Part shown: piece after piece, positions 32,052 through 41,781 of the stretch
Numbering within the stretch: position 1 is the stretch's first letter
Layout of the letters: each line of letters starts with the position of its first letter
Origin: Mycoplasmatota bacterium
Lineage (GTDB): Bacteria; Bacillota_I; Bacilli_A; Haloplasmatales; Haloplasmataceae
Direction of reading: 5' to 3'
DNA length: 64,000 nt
Assembly: GCA_018394295.1 (NCBI GenBank)
Contig: CP074573.1
Span: 2,239,156 to 2,303,155 of the forward strand
Translations under genes and position numbers: made by a program
The notes under the pieces: model-generated
Told to the model about the DNA's origin: nothing
The model's database searches: none
What the model saw: only the letters and a program-made list of their open reading frames with translations

Positions 32052-33044
32052 ATGAATTTAAAAGTTGCTATTATATTTACTGGTGGAACTATTTCTATGA
32101 AAATAGATGAAGAAATAAAAGCTGCGGTTCCTTCTCTAGATGGAAATGAAATCATTTCTTTTGTAAAAGACATTGATTCTGTTGCTGATGTTGAGATTGA
32201 TAATTATATTTCAATACCATCACCTTTTATTACCCCAAATACGATGTTAGAATTATCTCAACATGTTCAATCCTATATTGCTCGTGAAGATATTCATGGG
32301 ATTGTCATTACCCACGGAACTGATACATTAGAAGAAACAGCTTATTTTTTAGATTTGAACATCAAAACACCAAAACCTATTGTTTTAGTTGGGGCTATGC
32401 GCAGTGTTTCTGAACTTGGATATGATGGACCATCAAATCTCGTCGCTGCCATTAGAACAGCTATTTCAAACGAAGCTAGAAATAAAGGTGTTATGGTTGT
32501 AATGAATGGTGATATAAACGCAAGTAATGAAGTAATGAAAACACATACCATGGCTTTAGACACTTTTAAATCCCTAGAATTTGGACCTTTAGGTATCGTT
32601 GATAATGATAAAGTTGTTTTTTATCGAAACTCTACACAAATTACACTCCATATTCCTACTGATAAAATTGAAAATAATGTTCACTTAATCAAAGTAGTAG
32701 CAGGCATGGATGGTGATTTAGTTGAATATTGTATCTCTAAAGGCGCAAAAGGAATTGTCATTGAGGCATTAGGACGTGGAAATATTCCACCAATGATGGT
32801 TCCAAGTATTAAAAAGGCAATTGATTCAGATATTAAAGTTGTATTAGTTTCAAGATGCCCTAAAGGAAGAGTTGCTGATAGTTATGGATATATTGGTGGC
32901 AGTAAAAAGTTACGCCAACTAGGTGTGATATTTGGTTCTAATTTAAGTGGACCTAAAGCAAGAATAAAATTAATGTTAGCTCTAGGTTATAATAACGATT
33001 ATAACAATATTAAACAACTTTTTGAAAATAAATATTATGATTAA
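32052..33044 (+). CDS. ansA: L-asparaginase, type I-like
   Basis: A 330-residue asparaginase converting asparagine to aspartate and ammonia. Both catalytic threonine motifs are present: IIFTGGTISM (N-terminal) and ITHGTDTLEETAY. GAMRSVSELGYDGPSN is the usual intermediate motif. The ATG at 32052 with GAGGTG is a better start than an upstream in-frame codon. There is no signal peptide, so it is cytoplasmic. It adds aspartate to the amino acid fermentation set in this window. Confidence 0.93.
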   Translation: MNLKVAIIFTGGTISMKIDEEIKAAVPSLDGNEIISFVKDIDSVADVEIDNYISIPSPFITPNTMLELSQHVQSYIAREDIHGIVITHGTDTLEETAYFLDLNIKTPKPIVLVGAMRSVSELGYDGPSNLVAAIRTAISNEARNKGVMVVMNGDINASNEVMKTHTMALDTFKSLEFGPLGIVDNDKVVFYRNSTQITLHIPTDKIENNVHLIKVVAGMDGDLVEYCISKGAKGIVIEALGRGNIPPMMVPSIKKAIDSDIKVVLVSRCPKGRVADSYGYIGGSKKLRQLGVIFGSNLSGPKARIKLMLALGYNNDYNNIKQLFENKYYD

Positions 33045-33049
33045 ACGAT

Positions 33050-33079
33050 AAAAAAAGTTCAGCAATGAACTTTTTTTTA
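33050..33079 (+). terminator. Terminator after the asparaginase gene
   Basis: AAAAAAGTTCA, loop GCAA, TGAACTTTTTTTT. It is symmetrical, so it could work on both strands. Confidence 0.88.
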
Positions 33080-33122
33080 CTAGCTAAACATATCCCTAAG
33101 AATGTTTTTCATCCACATTTAA

Positions 33123-33151
33123 TAGACAAACGTATTAAATTATGGTATTTT
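33123..33151 (+). promoter_or_regulatory. Promoter of the DUF368 gene
   Basis: TAGACA (33123-33128), 17 bp, TATTTT (33146-33151), followed 38 bp later by the ATG. Confidence 0.6.
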
Positions 33152-33189
33152 ATGATTAAATACCTATAAAAATATACAGAGGTGATTAA

Positions 33190-34059
33190 ATGATTATGAT
33201 TAACTTTATTCGTGGATTTTTCATGGCATTAGCTGATAGTGTACCAGGTGTTTCAGGTGGAACTATTGCCTTCATTCTAGGATTCTATGATGATTTTATT
33301 AATTCAATAAACTCACTGATTTCAAAAACAACTAAGAAAATTGAAAGAAAAAAGGCAGCTTTATTTTTAGGAAAACTTGGTTTTGGATGGATATTTGGTA
33401 TGGGAATATCTGTATTAATCCTATCCTCAATATTTGACAAAGAAATTTATAAGATTAGTTCATTATTTGTTGGATTTATTTTGTTTTCCATCCCGCTTAT
33501 AATAAATGAAGAAAAAGCAACACTAAAAAATAAATATCAATATATTATATTTACCCTACTAGGAATCGTAATCGTTTCAGCCATTACTTATTTAAATCCT
33601 GTTTCAAATTCAATTGATGAGGTTCAATCTATTAATTACTTATATATATTTATTGCTGGAATGATCGCTATTTCTGCCATGGTACTACCTGGTATTTCAG
33701 GTTCAACCATCTTATTAATCCTTGGTCTATATGCACCTATTATTACTGCAATCAGAAGCCTAATGTCATTTGAATTCAATAGAGTTCCTATGTTACTTAC
33801 CTTTGGTATTGGCATTTTAGTAGGAATATTTTCTATCATCCGATTATTACGATATTTACTAACAAATTACCGTCCACAAATGATATATTTCATTCTTGGT
33901 CTCATGCTTGCTTCATTATATGCTGTATTTATGGGTCCAACGACATTAGATAATCCAAAAGAACCTATGACTATACATTCATTTAGCATCATCTTCTTTT
34001 TAATTGGTGGATTATTAATTTTCGGTTTAGATGAATTGAAAAAATATCTTAATAAATAG
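33190..34059 (+). CDS. DUF368 membrane protein (PopT-type undecaprenyl-phosphate transporter family)
   Basis: A 289-residue multi-pass membrane protein with about eight hydrophobic segments. It shows the family's paired motifs, one per half: DSVPGVSGGTIAFILGF (about 14-30) and MVLPGISGSTILLILGL (about 160-176), reflecting an internal duplication. Members named PopT are reported to flip undecaprenyl phosphate back across the membrane for cell-envelope synthesis; the substrate here is by family only. RBS GAGGTGAT. It is monocistronic. Confidence 0.88.
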   Translation: MIMINFIRGFFMALADSVPGVSGGTIAFILGFYDDFINSINSLISKTTKKIERKKAALFLGKLGFGWIFGMGISVLILSSIFDKEIYKISSLFVGFILFSIPLIINEEKATLKNKYQYIIFTLLGIVIVSAITYLNPVSNSIDEVQSINYLYIFIAGMIAISAMVLPGISGSTILLILGLYAPIITAIRSLMSFEFNRVPMLLTFGIGILVGIFSIIRLLRYLLTNYRPQMIYFILGLMLASLYAVFMGPTTLDNPKEPMTIHSFSIIFFLIGGLLIFGLDELKKYLNK

Positions 34060-34130
34060 AATATATAAGAATCTCATTAGTTAACTCTAGATTTTGAGAT
34101 AAAAATAGCCTACAACAAATATTTATAAAC

Positions 34131-34176
34131 AAAAACCCTAAGATATCAACTTATAATTTGGTATTTTAGGGTTTTA
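34131..34176 (+). terminator. Terminator after the DUF368 gene
   Basis: AAAACCCTAA pairs with TTTAGGGTTTT around a long A/T-rich loop. Confidence 0.65.
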
Positions 34177-34209
34177 TGCTCTTTCAAGTCCAAAACTTAG
34201 TCTAAGAAT

Positions 34210-34242
34210 TAAAAACTGTCAAATGATAAACACTTAACAGTT
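34210..34242 (-). terminator. Terminator of the hutU-fchA operon
   Basis: Minus strand: ACTGTTAA ... TTTGACAGT followed by TTTTTAATTC. The stem is imperfect. It resembles the citF terminator (ACTGTTAAG half). Confidence 0.6.
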
Positions 34243-34261
34243 CGCTAATATTTTAATGTTC

Positions 34262-34900
34262 TTACAATTTACTATGAACAAATTCAAGAATTTTTTCTTT
34301 CAGTTCTTTTCCTTCATGTAGTAAAGTTTCATATGAACTTTGATAAACCTTTACCATTTCAGCATCACTTAAACCACCTATATTAATTTTGACATTTAAT
34401 AAAGCACCTTCTAATCCAGCATACAATAATAAACATCCTACTCCTATATCACTTATCGCATTTTTATTTCCATAAGTCATCATTTTTTCCACAAGTTCTA
34501 ATGCTTTATAGGATAATCTTGCAACCTCATAGGGTACTTTAATCGCTTCAAGAGTTGCTTTTTCAATCGCTTCAATACGTTTTTGCTTATCTTCATCTGT
34601 TTCTTTTGACATTTTAAATGCATTCATGATTTGATTAAATGCATAGGTGTCTTTATCTATTAAAGGTATTAGTTCTTCTTTAATGTTGTTTAAGGTAATA
34701 AAATTATCTTCATATTGTGTACGAATTTTTTCATCTAGTTCTAAAAATTTCTTCTTATTAAATGTTAAATGTGAAACCATTCTTGATAATCCAACACCAA
34801 GCGATGCAGCTAGTGCTGATACACTTCCTCCTCCAGGAGCAGGACTATTTGAATCGACTTCATTAATAAATTCATTAACTTTTAAATCAATTAAATTCAT
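34262..34900 (-). CDS. fchA: Formimidoyltetrahydrofolate cyclodeaminase / methenyl-THF cyclohydrolase family
   Basis: A 212-residue, mostly helical FTCD_C-family protein with the folate-binding motif SPAPGGGSVSALAASLG near residue 18. In this operon it most likely removes ammonia from 5-formimino-THF, made by FtcD, to give 5,10-methenyl-THF; some homologues (FchA) hydrolyse methenyl-THF instead. In mammals the two activities are fused; here they are separate genes in one operon. RBS AGGAGG; last gene of the hut operon. Confidence 0.92.
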   Translation of the reverse strand: MNLIDLKVNEFINEVDSNSPAPGGGSVSALAASLGVGLSRMVSHLTFNKKKFLELDEKIRTQYEDNFITLNNIKEELIPLIDKDTYAFNQIMNAFKMSKETDEDKQKRIEAIEKATLEAIKVPYEVARLSYKALELVEKMMTYGNKNAISDIGVGCLLLYAGLEGALLNVKINIGGLSDAEMVKVYQSSYETLLHEGKELKEKILEFVHSKL

Positions 34901-34909
34901 ATTTTCCTC

Positions 34910-36172
34910 CTAGTAACATACTTTTTGATTATTTACAACCAATTTTCCATCTTTATAAACATCTTTAACATGATTAATCCCAAAATGATAAATAAGGTAT
35001 TCTAGATTTGGTACATCAAATAAAACAAAATCAGCTGCTTTACCAACTTCAATAGAACCTTTATATTTTTCTTCATTAATTGAACAAGCACCATTAATTG
35101 TAACTGCAGTCAAAACTTCTTGAGGTAACATTTTCATTTTTATACACCCAAGTTGCATGACAAACTGAAGATTTTCAGATGGACAACTCCCAGGATTATA
35201 ATCAGATGATAATGCCACACCACATCCTGTATCAATCATTTCTCTGGCCTTGGCATAATCTTTGTTTAAATTAAATGAGGTTGCTGGTAGTAAATTTGCG
35301 ATTACTCTACTTTTAGCAAGATTTTCATAATCTTTTTTCGTAGATGCCATTAAATGATCAGCTGATACGCATCCTAATTCGCAAGCTAGCGTAGCACCAC
35401 CTAAAGGAATAATTTCATCTGCATGAATCTTTAATTTATATCCTGTTTCTTTAGCTTTTTGTAATATAGTTCGACTTTCTTCAAGTGAAAATACACCCTC
35501 TTCACAAAATACATCACAATAATCCGCTAAATTCTTTTCCTTAATTACAGGAAGCATTTCAATTACTTTTTCGATATAACTAACTTTGTTATTTTTAAAC
35601 GCTAATGGAACTGCATGAGCCCCTAAAAAGGTATTTTTTATATCAATCGGATGATCCTCATTTAATCTTTTCGCAACTTCTAACTGCTTCATTTCTATTT
35701 CTAAGTTCAAACCATAACCACTTTTAGCTTCAATACTTGTAACCCCATAACATAGCATTGAATCTAAACTTTTTTTAGCTTTATTATATAAATCTTCAAA
35801 ACTGGCTTCCTTTGTATGTTTAACGGTACTTAATATACCTCCACCTGCTTCTAAAATATCAAGATAAGTTTTTCCTTGCAGTTTCATATTTAATTCATTT
35901 TCTCTAGAACCACCATGAACAAGATGCGTATGAGAATCAATAAGCCCTGGAGTCATTAAGTAACCTTTTGCATTAACTAATTTAGTATTCTCACTAATAT
36001 AATCTTGATAACTATCTCCACTAGAAACTTTGACGATGACACCATCTTTAACCACAACATAAGCATTTTTTATGGTCTCAACTTCTTTCATCTTGTTTCC
36101 ACATCTTATCCCATTTGATCCTTCCATCGTGATAAGGTTAGAAATATGATGAATGATTAAATCACTTTTCAT
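34910..36172 (-). CDS. hutI: Imidazolonepropionase
   Basis: A 420-residue amidohydrolase opening imidazolone propionate to N-formimino-L-glutamate (third step of histidine degradation). Metal motif HTHLVHGGSRENE, then KIHADEI and SADHLMAS supply further His/Asp ligands. Length equals the B. subtilis enzyme (421). It lies between ftcD and fchA with gaps of 9-12 bp. Confidence 0.97.
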   Translation of the reverse strand: MKSDLIIHHISNLITMEGSNGIRCGNKMKEVETIKNAYVVVKDGVIVKVSSGDSYQDYISENTKLVNAKGYLMTPGLIDSHTHLVHGGSRENELNMKLQGKTYLDILEAGGGILSTVKHTKEASFEDLYNKAKKSLDSMLCYGVTSIEAKSGYGLNLEIEMKQLEVAKRLNEDHPIDIKNTFLGAHAVPLAFKNNKVSYIEKVIEMLPVIKEKNLADYCDVFCEEGVFSLEESRTILQKAKETGYKLKIHADEIIPLGGATLACELGCVSADHLMASTKKDYENLAKSRVIANLLPATSFNLNKDYAKAREMIDTGCGVALSSDYNPGSCPSENLQFVMQLGCIKMKMLPQEVLTAVTINGACSINEEKYKGSIEVGKAADFVLFDVPNLEYLIYHFGINHVKDVYKDGKLVVNNQKVCY

Positions 36173-36184
36173 TTAAATCACAAC

Positions 36185-37078
36185 CTAATCAAATAGATTT
36201 GTTTCAAGGACCTTTTCCATATTGAATCCTTCTAAACCTAAATAATATTCAAGTGATTCAACTAATGCTTCCATTGGAACAAGTCCAATTATTTCACTAC
36301 CAATCACATTTACACCATATCTTTTTGCTTCCATTTTTACGGTTTCAAAGACACGATAAATTGATGTTTTTTTATAATTGGTGATATTCATTGTAACTTG
36401 AACAATCCCACGCTCTGTTATTTCAGCTGGTCCTGCTTTAATGAAACGGAATCCACCACTAGAATGACGAATCGATTTCGCAATTTTAGATGCAATTTCC
36501 ATATTTGTTGTATCTAAATTAATATTAAAAGCAACTAATGGTACACGAGCACCAACTGCAGTAGCACCAGCTGTTGGATGAATCTCAGGTTTTCCAAAAT
36601 CTGGATGCCATTCCTCTAATTTAATTTTATCTTTCATACCTTCGAATTGACCTTTTCTAATTTTCGCTAAGTTAACACGTGTTTCATTTGCTGCTGCTTC
36701 TTCATATAAAAAGATAGGAATTTGATAAGCTTCATTAATTTCTTTTGCTGTCATTTTCGCAATTTCCACACATTCTTCCATTGATATATCCTTAATTGGA
36801 ATATAAGGAATTACATCAGTTGCTCCCATTCTTGAATGTTCACCTGTCTGATGATTTAAATCGATTAATTTTGTTGTCATACCAACCATTTCAACGACAG
36901 CATCTTTTATCGCATATGGATCACCTAAGAGTGTCACAACGGTTCTATTATAACTTGGATCTGCCTCATAGCTTACTAATTTAAATTTATCTTTATTTTT
37001 TAAAACACTGACGATTTGTTCGATTTTTTCTTTATCTCTTCCTTCAGAAAAATTAGGAACACATTGTACAATTTTCAT
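36185..37078 (-). CDS. ftcD: Glutamate formimidoyltransferase
   Basis: A 297-residue enzyme moving the formimino group from formiminoglutamate to tetrahydrofolate and releasing glutamate. Motifs: VQCVPNFSEGRD at the start, NRTVVTLLG, GEHSRMGATDVIPYIP and HPTAGATAVGARVPL. It is the stand-alone form without the cyclodeaminase domain, which is fchA here. The ATG at 37078 follows the hutU stop directly and has AAAGGTGG upstream; an in-frame GTG four codons earlier is inside that RBS. Confidence 0.96.
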   Translation of the reverse strand: MKIVQCVPNFSEGRDKEKIEQIVSVLKNKDKFKLVSYEADPSYNRTVVTLLGDPYAIKDAVVEMVGMTTKLIDLNHQTGEHSRMGATDVIPYIPIKDISMEECVEIAKMTAKEINEAYQIPIFLYEEAAANETRVNLAKIRKGQFEGMKDKIKLEEWHPDFGKPEIHPTAGATAVGARVPLVAFNINLDTTNMEIASKIAKSIRHSSGGFRFIKAGPAEITERGIVQVTMNITNYKKTSIYRVFETVKMEAKRYGVNVIGSEIIGLVPMEALVESLEYYLGLEGFNMEKVLETNLFD

Positions 37079-37079
37079 G

Positions 37080-39122
37080 TTATTTTCCACCTTTCACGTA
37101 ATGTTTATTAACTAATTCTTTGATGTAATCTTCTTTTGTTAGATAAGGTAATGTAATATGATTTTCATCATTCATTTTATTATAATCAACTGAAGTGGAA
37201 ACTGCATTTTCATTACGCGCCCAAGCTCGTCTTGCAACTCCACCCATTACATCCCAAGGCATTGCTCTTTTCAATATTTCATCAACACGTTCACTACCGT
37301 CTAATACCATTCCAAATCCACCATTTATTGATTTACCAATACCAACACCACCGCCATTATGTAATGCCACTAGACTCATCCCTCTAGCTACATTTCCAGC
37401 GAATATGTGTGTTGCCATTTCTGCCATCACATTAGACCCATCTTTAATATTAGATGTTTCTCTAAATGGTGAATCAGTTCCACCAGTATCATGGTGGTCT
37501 CTACCTAGCATAATTGGACCAACCTCGCCATTTTTTACAAGTTCATTAAACTTAAGGGCGATTTCTAGTCTTCCTAAAGCATCTTGATATAAAATTCTTG
37601 CTTTCGTTCCAACGACTAATTTATTTTTCTTCGCATCTTTTATCCAATTATAATTATCTCTGTCTTGGAAACGACGATTTGGATCAATACAACTCATTGC
37701 TGCCGCATCAGTTTTATCTAAGTCACTTTCTTTACCACTTAAACAAACCCATCTAAACGGACCATACCCATAATCAAATAAAATTGGTCCCATGATATCC
37801 TCAACATAACTTGGCCAAATAAAACCATCTAATGGATTAATCCCATTCTTACAAATTTCTTTAACACCCGCATCATAAACAGCTTTCATAAAGCTATTAC
37901 CGTAGTCAAAGAAATATGTCCCTTGCTCTGTTAAAGATTTAATTGCTTTATAATGTCTTTGTAATCCTTCATCAACTAATTTTTTAAACTTGTCCTTGTT
38001 CTCTTTTAATAAATTAGTTCTTTCTTCAAAAGATAATCCAACAGGGCAATAACCACCATCATAAGCATTATGACATGACGTTTGATCACTTAATAAATCA
38101 ATTTTAATATTATGTTTATGTGCATACTCTAAAATTTCTACGATATTTCCATCATAAGCAATTGCGATAGGTTCTTTCTTTTCCTGATATTCTTGAGCTT
38201 TTTCAAAAGCTGTTTTTGGTGAGTCTGTCACAAAACTTACCCAACCTTGTTCATATCTTGTATCAATTCTTGATTTATCAACCTCAGCGATAATCGAAAC
38301 ACCACCAGCAATTTCACAAGCTTTTCCTTGTGCGCCGCTCATTCCACCAAGACCACTTGTGACATATAAATGACCAGCTAAATCTTTATCTTCCGGAATT
38401 TCTAATTTATCTCGACCAGCATTTAAGATGGTTGAATAAGTCCCATGAACAATTCCTTGTGGTCCGATATACATCCAACCACCAGCAGTCATTTGTCCAT
38501 AAGAAGCAACACCTAAACTCGCTGCACGATTCCAATTTTCTAAATCATCATATAACCCAATCATTAGACCATTCGTTAATATAACTCTAGACGCTGATTG
38601 ATATGATTTAAACAATCCTAATGGATGTCCTGATTGGACGACTAGTGTTTGTTCATCAGTCATCATTTCTAAATATTTTTTAACTAAATGATACTGCATC
38701 CAATTTTGCATAACACGGCCTGTTTCTCCATAGGTTACTAATTCATATGGATATAATGCTATTTCAAAATCAAGATTATTGTCAATCATCACTTGAATGG
38801 CTTTACCTTCAGTAGTTTTACCCTTATATTCATCAATAGATTTTCCATAAATTCTTCCTTGTGGACGGAATCTATATCCATAAATACGACCTTTAGTAAG
38901 CAATTCATCTAAAAACTCTGGCGCTAATTCTTCATGCCATTTTTCAGGAACATATCGAAGTGCATTTTTTAATGCTAATTCCGTTTCTTCCTGGGTGAGT
39001 TTAAATTCACGTTTTGGAGCTCTTCTGATTCCCTCAACAAATTCTGGATATTCAGGTAACTCTTTAAATATTGAATCTAACTTAATGGTCATTCCTTCTG
39101 TAATTTGTTCATTACTTAACAA
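37080..39122 (-). CDS. hutU: Urocanate hydratase
   Basis: A 680-residue urocanase converting urocanate to imidazolone propionate with tightly bound NAD+. Characteristic stretches: LVVQSGHPLGLF, TAGGWMYIGPQGIVHGTY, GLGGMSGAQGKA and LDGSERVDEIL. It belongs to the long form (about 670-680 residues, also in mammals) rather than the 550-residue Pseudomonas/Bacillus form. First gene of the hutU-ftcD-hutI-fchA operon. Confidence 0.96.
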   Translation of the reverse strand: MLSNEQITEGMTIKLDSIFKELPEYPEFVEGIRRAPKREFKLTQEETELALKNALRYVPEKWHEELAPEFLDELLTKGRIYGYRFRPQGRIYGKSIDEYKGKTTEGKAIQVMIDNNLDFEIALYPYELVTYGETGRVMQNWMQYHLVKKYLEMMTDEQTLVVQSGHPLGLFKSYQSASRVILTNGLMIGLYDDLENWNRAASLGVASYGQMTAGGWMYIGPQGIVHGTYSTILNAGRDKLEIPEDKDLAGHLYVTSGLGGMSGAQGKACEIAGGVSIIAEVDKSRIDTRYEQGWVSFVTDSPKTAFEKAQEYQEKKEPIAIAYDGNIVEILEYAHKHNIKIDLLSDQTSCHNAYDGGYCPVGLSFEERTNLLKENKDKFKKLVDEGLQRHYKAIKSLTEQGTYFFDYGNSFMKAVYDAGVKEICKNGINPLDGFIWPSYVEDIMGPILFDYGYGPFRWVCLSGKESDLDKTDAAAMSCIDPNRRFQDRDNYNWIKDAKKNKLVVGTKARILYQDALGRLEIALKFNELVKNGEVGPIMLGRDHHDTGGTDSPFRETSNIKDGSNVMAEMATHIFAGNVARGMSLVALHNGGGVGIGKSINGGFGMVLDGSERVDEILKRAMPWDVMGGVARRAWARNENAVSTSVDYNKMNDENHITLPYLTKEDYIKELVNKHYVKGGK

Positions 39123-39195
39123 AGTAATCCCTCCTGTTTATATATTAACAAACCTACTCCCATTTTTTATATTATTAGCGATCTACGCATAAAGA

Positions 39196-39244
39196 AGTAA
39201 GCGTTTTCAAATATCATTATAATATAAATGTTTTTCTTTTACAA
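39196..39244 (-). promoter_or_regulatory. hutU operon promoter with overlapping cre-like site
   Basis: Minus strand: -35 TTGTAA (39239-39244), 17 bp, -10 TATAAT (39216-39221). The cre-like TGAAAACGCTTACT (39196-39209) matches consensus at 13 of 14 and is centred near +7, a repressing position. Confidence 0.8.
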
Positions 39245-39315
39245 CATTTATAATCATTAAAACTATATAAGTTAATAATGACCCTTTCATACGTTTTAAA
39301 TTAATTCAATTCAAA

Positions 39316-39342
39316 GGTAAAAGCCTTGTGATACAAGGCTTA
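39316..39342 (-). terminator. Terminator after hutH
   Basis: AAGCCTTG / CAAGGCTT hairpin 20 bp beyond the stop; on the minus strand it is followed by TTTTA. It would limit read-through from hutH into hutU. Confidence 0.75.
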
Positions 39343-39360
39343 ATTTTTATATTTTTTATT

Positions 39361-40887
39361 TTATAATAAAGAACCAACAACTTTTTCTACTTGATTTAAA
39401 ATTAATTCATCCTTAACAAGTTGATGCATCTTAATGATATACGGATGCATAATAACATCTTCATCAATAAAATCTACATGTTTCCTAATAACAGCATAAG
39501 CTACCTGAGTGCCTAATCCTAACTTTTTCTTTTCACGAAAATCAATTGCTTGAGCACTCGCTAGTAATTCAATCGCTAAAACACTTTGAGCATTATATAA
39601 AATCTCTTTTGCACCTCTAGCAGCAATCGTTCCCATCGAAACATGATCTTCTTGATTAGCACTAGATGGAATTGAATCAACACTAGCTGGATGTGCTAGG
39701 ACTTTATTTTCACTCACTAATGAAGCTGCTGAATATTGAGTAATCATAAATCCTGAATTAACACCACTTTTTTTCACTAAAAAAGCAGGTAATCCTTCAC
39801 TCAAACTTGGATTAACTAATCGTTCGAGTCTTCTTTCAGAAATATTAGCTAATTCACTTATCGCAATCTTCAAAAAGTCAAAACTTAGCGCCATAGGTTG
39901 TCCATGAAAATTACCTCCTGAAATCACTGTATTTTCATCAAACACTAATGGGTTATCAGTGGCTGCATTCATTTCAATTTCAACTTTTTCTTTAATATAT
40001 TTTAAAGCATCTTTACTAGCTCCGTGAACTTGTGGCATACAACGAATCGAGTAAGCATCTTGAACCCTAATATCTCCTTGGGATGTGATATATTGACTAT
40101 TAGCAGTTAAAGATAATATATTTTTAGCTGAATTAATCTGACCAATTTGACCTCTTACTAAATGCACTTTTTCATTCATCGCATCTCTAATCCCAAATAA
40201 TGCTTCCATTGATAGACTTCCCGCAATATCAGCTAATTTGGATAATTGAATTGCATCATAAGTTGTTATTGCGCCAACTGATGTCATTGCTTGTGTCCCA
40301 TTAATTAATGACAGTCCTTCTTTAGCTAATAGTTTATCTAATGGCTTCATACCATATGTTTTTAGTACTTCTGATACTTCAACTTGTTTATCTTTACATA
40401 ATACTTTTCCTAATCCAATTAAACTTAAAGCCATATGTGATAGTGGTGCTAAATCCCCACTTGCTCCTAGCGAACCTTTTTCAGGAATTAAAGGAAGAAT
40501 ATCTTCATTTAAATAAAACATTAAACGTTCTAATGTTTCTAAACGAATACCAGAATATCCTTTAGCAAGCGCATTGACTCTTAGTAACATTATTCCTCGT
40601 GTTACTTCTTTATCAAAATAATTCCCAACACCACACGCATGACTTTTTAGTAAATTCTCTTGTAACTGACTAACCTCATCTTTACTAATAACCACATTCG
40701 CAAGTTTTCCAAACCCTGTATTCACACCATATACCACTTTTTCTTGATCAACTATTTTATCAATAATTGTACGACTTTTCTTAATCTTTCCTATCGCATC
40801 TTCGCTTAATTCAACACTTTTTTTAAATCTAACCACTTGTATAAACTCATCTAAGTTCAAGTGATTTCCATCTAACACTACTGTCAT
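39361..40887 (-). CDS. hutH: Histidine ammonia-lyase
   Basis: A 508-residue enzyme converting histidine to urocanate and ammonia. The self-made MIO cofactor comes from Ala142-Ser143-Gly144 in GSLGASGDLAPLSHM. VYGVNTGFGKLA and QDAYSIRC are other family signatures. I chose the ATG at 40887 with AGGAGG 12 bp upstream; a longer frame from 40953 adds unconserved residues. It has its own promoter and cre-like site and ends before the hutU operon promoter. No hutP regulator gene is nearby. Confidence 0.96.
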   Translation of the reverse strand: MTVVLDGNHLNLDEFIQVVRFKKSVELSEDAIGKIKKSRTIIDKIVDQEKVVYGVNTGFGKLANVVISKDEVSQLQENLLKSHACGVGNYFDKEVTRGIMLLRVNALAKGYSGIRLETLERLMFYLNEDILPLIPEKGSLGASGDLAPLSHMALSLIGLGKVLCKDKQVEVSEVLKTYGMKPLDKLLAKEGLSLINGTQAMTSVGAITTYDAIQLSKLADIAGSLSMEALFGIRDAMNEKVHLVRGQIGQINSAKNILSLTANSQYITSQGDIRVQDAYSIRCMPQVHGASKDALKYIKEKVEIEMNAATDNPLVFDENTVISGGNFHGQPMALSFDFLKIAISELANISERRLERLVNPSLSEGLPAFLVKKSGVNSGFMITQYSAASLVSENKVLAHPASVDSIPSSANQEDHVSMGTIAARGAKEILYNAQSVLAIELLASAQAIDFREKKKLGLGTQVAYAVIRKHVDFIDEDVIMHPYIIKMHQLVKDELILNQVEKVVGSLL

Positions 40888-40907
40888 AAAACTTCTTTCC
40901 CTCCTAA

Positions 40908-40921
40908 AGTAAGCGTTTACC
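40908..40921 (-). promoter_or_regulatory. cre-like site in the hutH leader
   Basis: GGTAAACGCTTACT on the minus strand matches consensus at 12 of 14. It lies about 45 nt after the predicted start and just before the RBS, a roadblock position. Confidence 0.65.
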
Positions 40922-40965
40922 CTTTTAAAATATAAGTTTATTCCATAATACACATTACTTATATT

Positions 40966-40994
40966 ATTATATAATAATACAGATTATATATCAA
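40966..40994 (-). promoter_or_regulatory. hutH promoter
   Basis: Minus strand: TTGATA (40989-40994), 17 bp, TATAAT (40966-40971). Confidence 0.72.
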
Positions 40995-41109
40995 TAAATG
41001 TAAGAAATAAAAACTATCCTCATCAATGATTTTTACCATATAATTTGTATTATCTTGAAAATAATTATCCCTATTAAAAATAAAGATTAAACTGAAGTTT
41101 TTTAGACCT

Positions 41110-41655
41110 TTAATCATTTATAAATTCTTTTAATATTTTTATTTGATTAATCACAAAGTCATCTTCTAATGGCTTATGCTTATCACAATTTGGGATAAAT
41201 AATTCTTTTGTTTCCTCAAAATTAAAAAGTAATTTAATAATTTTAAAAGTCTCTTTTACCCCAACAAACATACTTTCCCAATATCCTCCGGCTGTTACGA
41301 TAAATAATCCTTTTTTTATTTGTGGGTTCTCATCTTTTCTTATATATTTACCAGCAAAAAAGGTTTGAAAGCGACTTATTAAATTAACTAATTCACCTGT
41401 AAGTGTCGCAAAATAAAGAGGGGATGCGATAATTAAAGTATCTGCCCTCTCTAATAATCGATAAATATTTGACATCTCATCACTTACTTTACATCCTGAT
41501 TTATATGAACAAATTTTACAATCTGTACATGAAGAAATCTTAATATCATAAGCATTGTAATAAATTATCTCATCGGAAATATCATTTAATAATGTATTAA
41601 CAACACTATTTGTATTACCATATCTATTTGGAGAACCTGTAAGTACTAATATCAT
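41110..41655 (-). CDS. Flavodoxin-like FMN-dependent NAD(P)H oxidoreductase
   Basis: A 181-residue flavodoxin-fold protein. The FMN phosphate loop is TGSPNRYGNTNS (6-17); CTDCKICSYKSGC is a Cys-rich insert typical of the iron-sulfur-flavoprotein/FMN reductase group, and SPLYFATLTGELVNLISR is the second FMN-contacting loop. Substrate is unknown; it may reduce quinones or nitro compounds. The four Cys could bind a metal cluster. Monocistronic; RBS GATGGTGATT. Confidence 0.82.
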   Translation of the reverse strand: MILVLTGSPNRYGNTNSVVNTLLNDISDEIIYYNAYDIKISSCTDCKICSYKSGCKVSDEMSNIYRLLERADTLIIASPLYFATLTGELVNLISRFQTFFAGKYIRKDENPQIKKGLFIVTAGGYWESMFVGVKETFKIIKLLFNFEETKELFIPNCDKHKPLEDDFVINQIKILKEFIND

Positions 41656-41781
41656 TCAATCACCATCTCTTATATATTCCTAATTTATTTTATCATTCTT
41701 CCTATTAAATTAAAATAAAGGTTTTAAATATTATTTATTTTATATATAATATAATTAAAAAAGATATGTGAGAGGTGTTAT

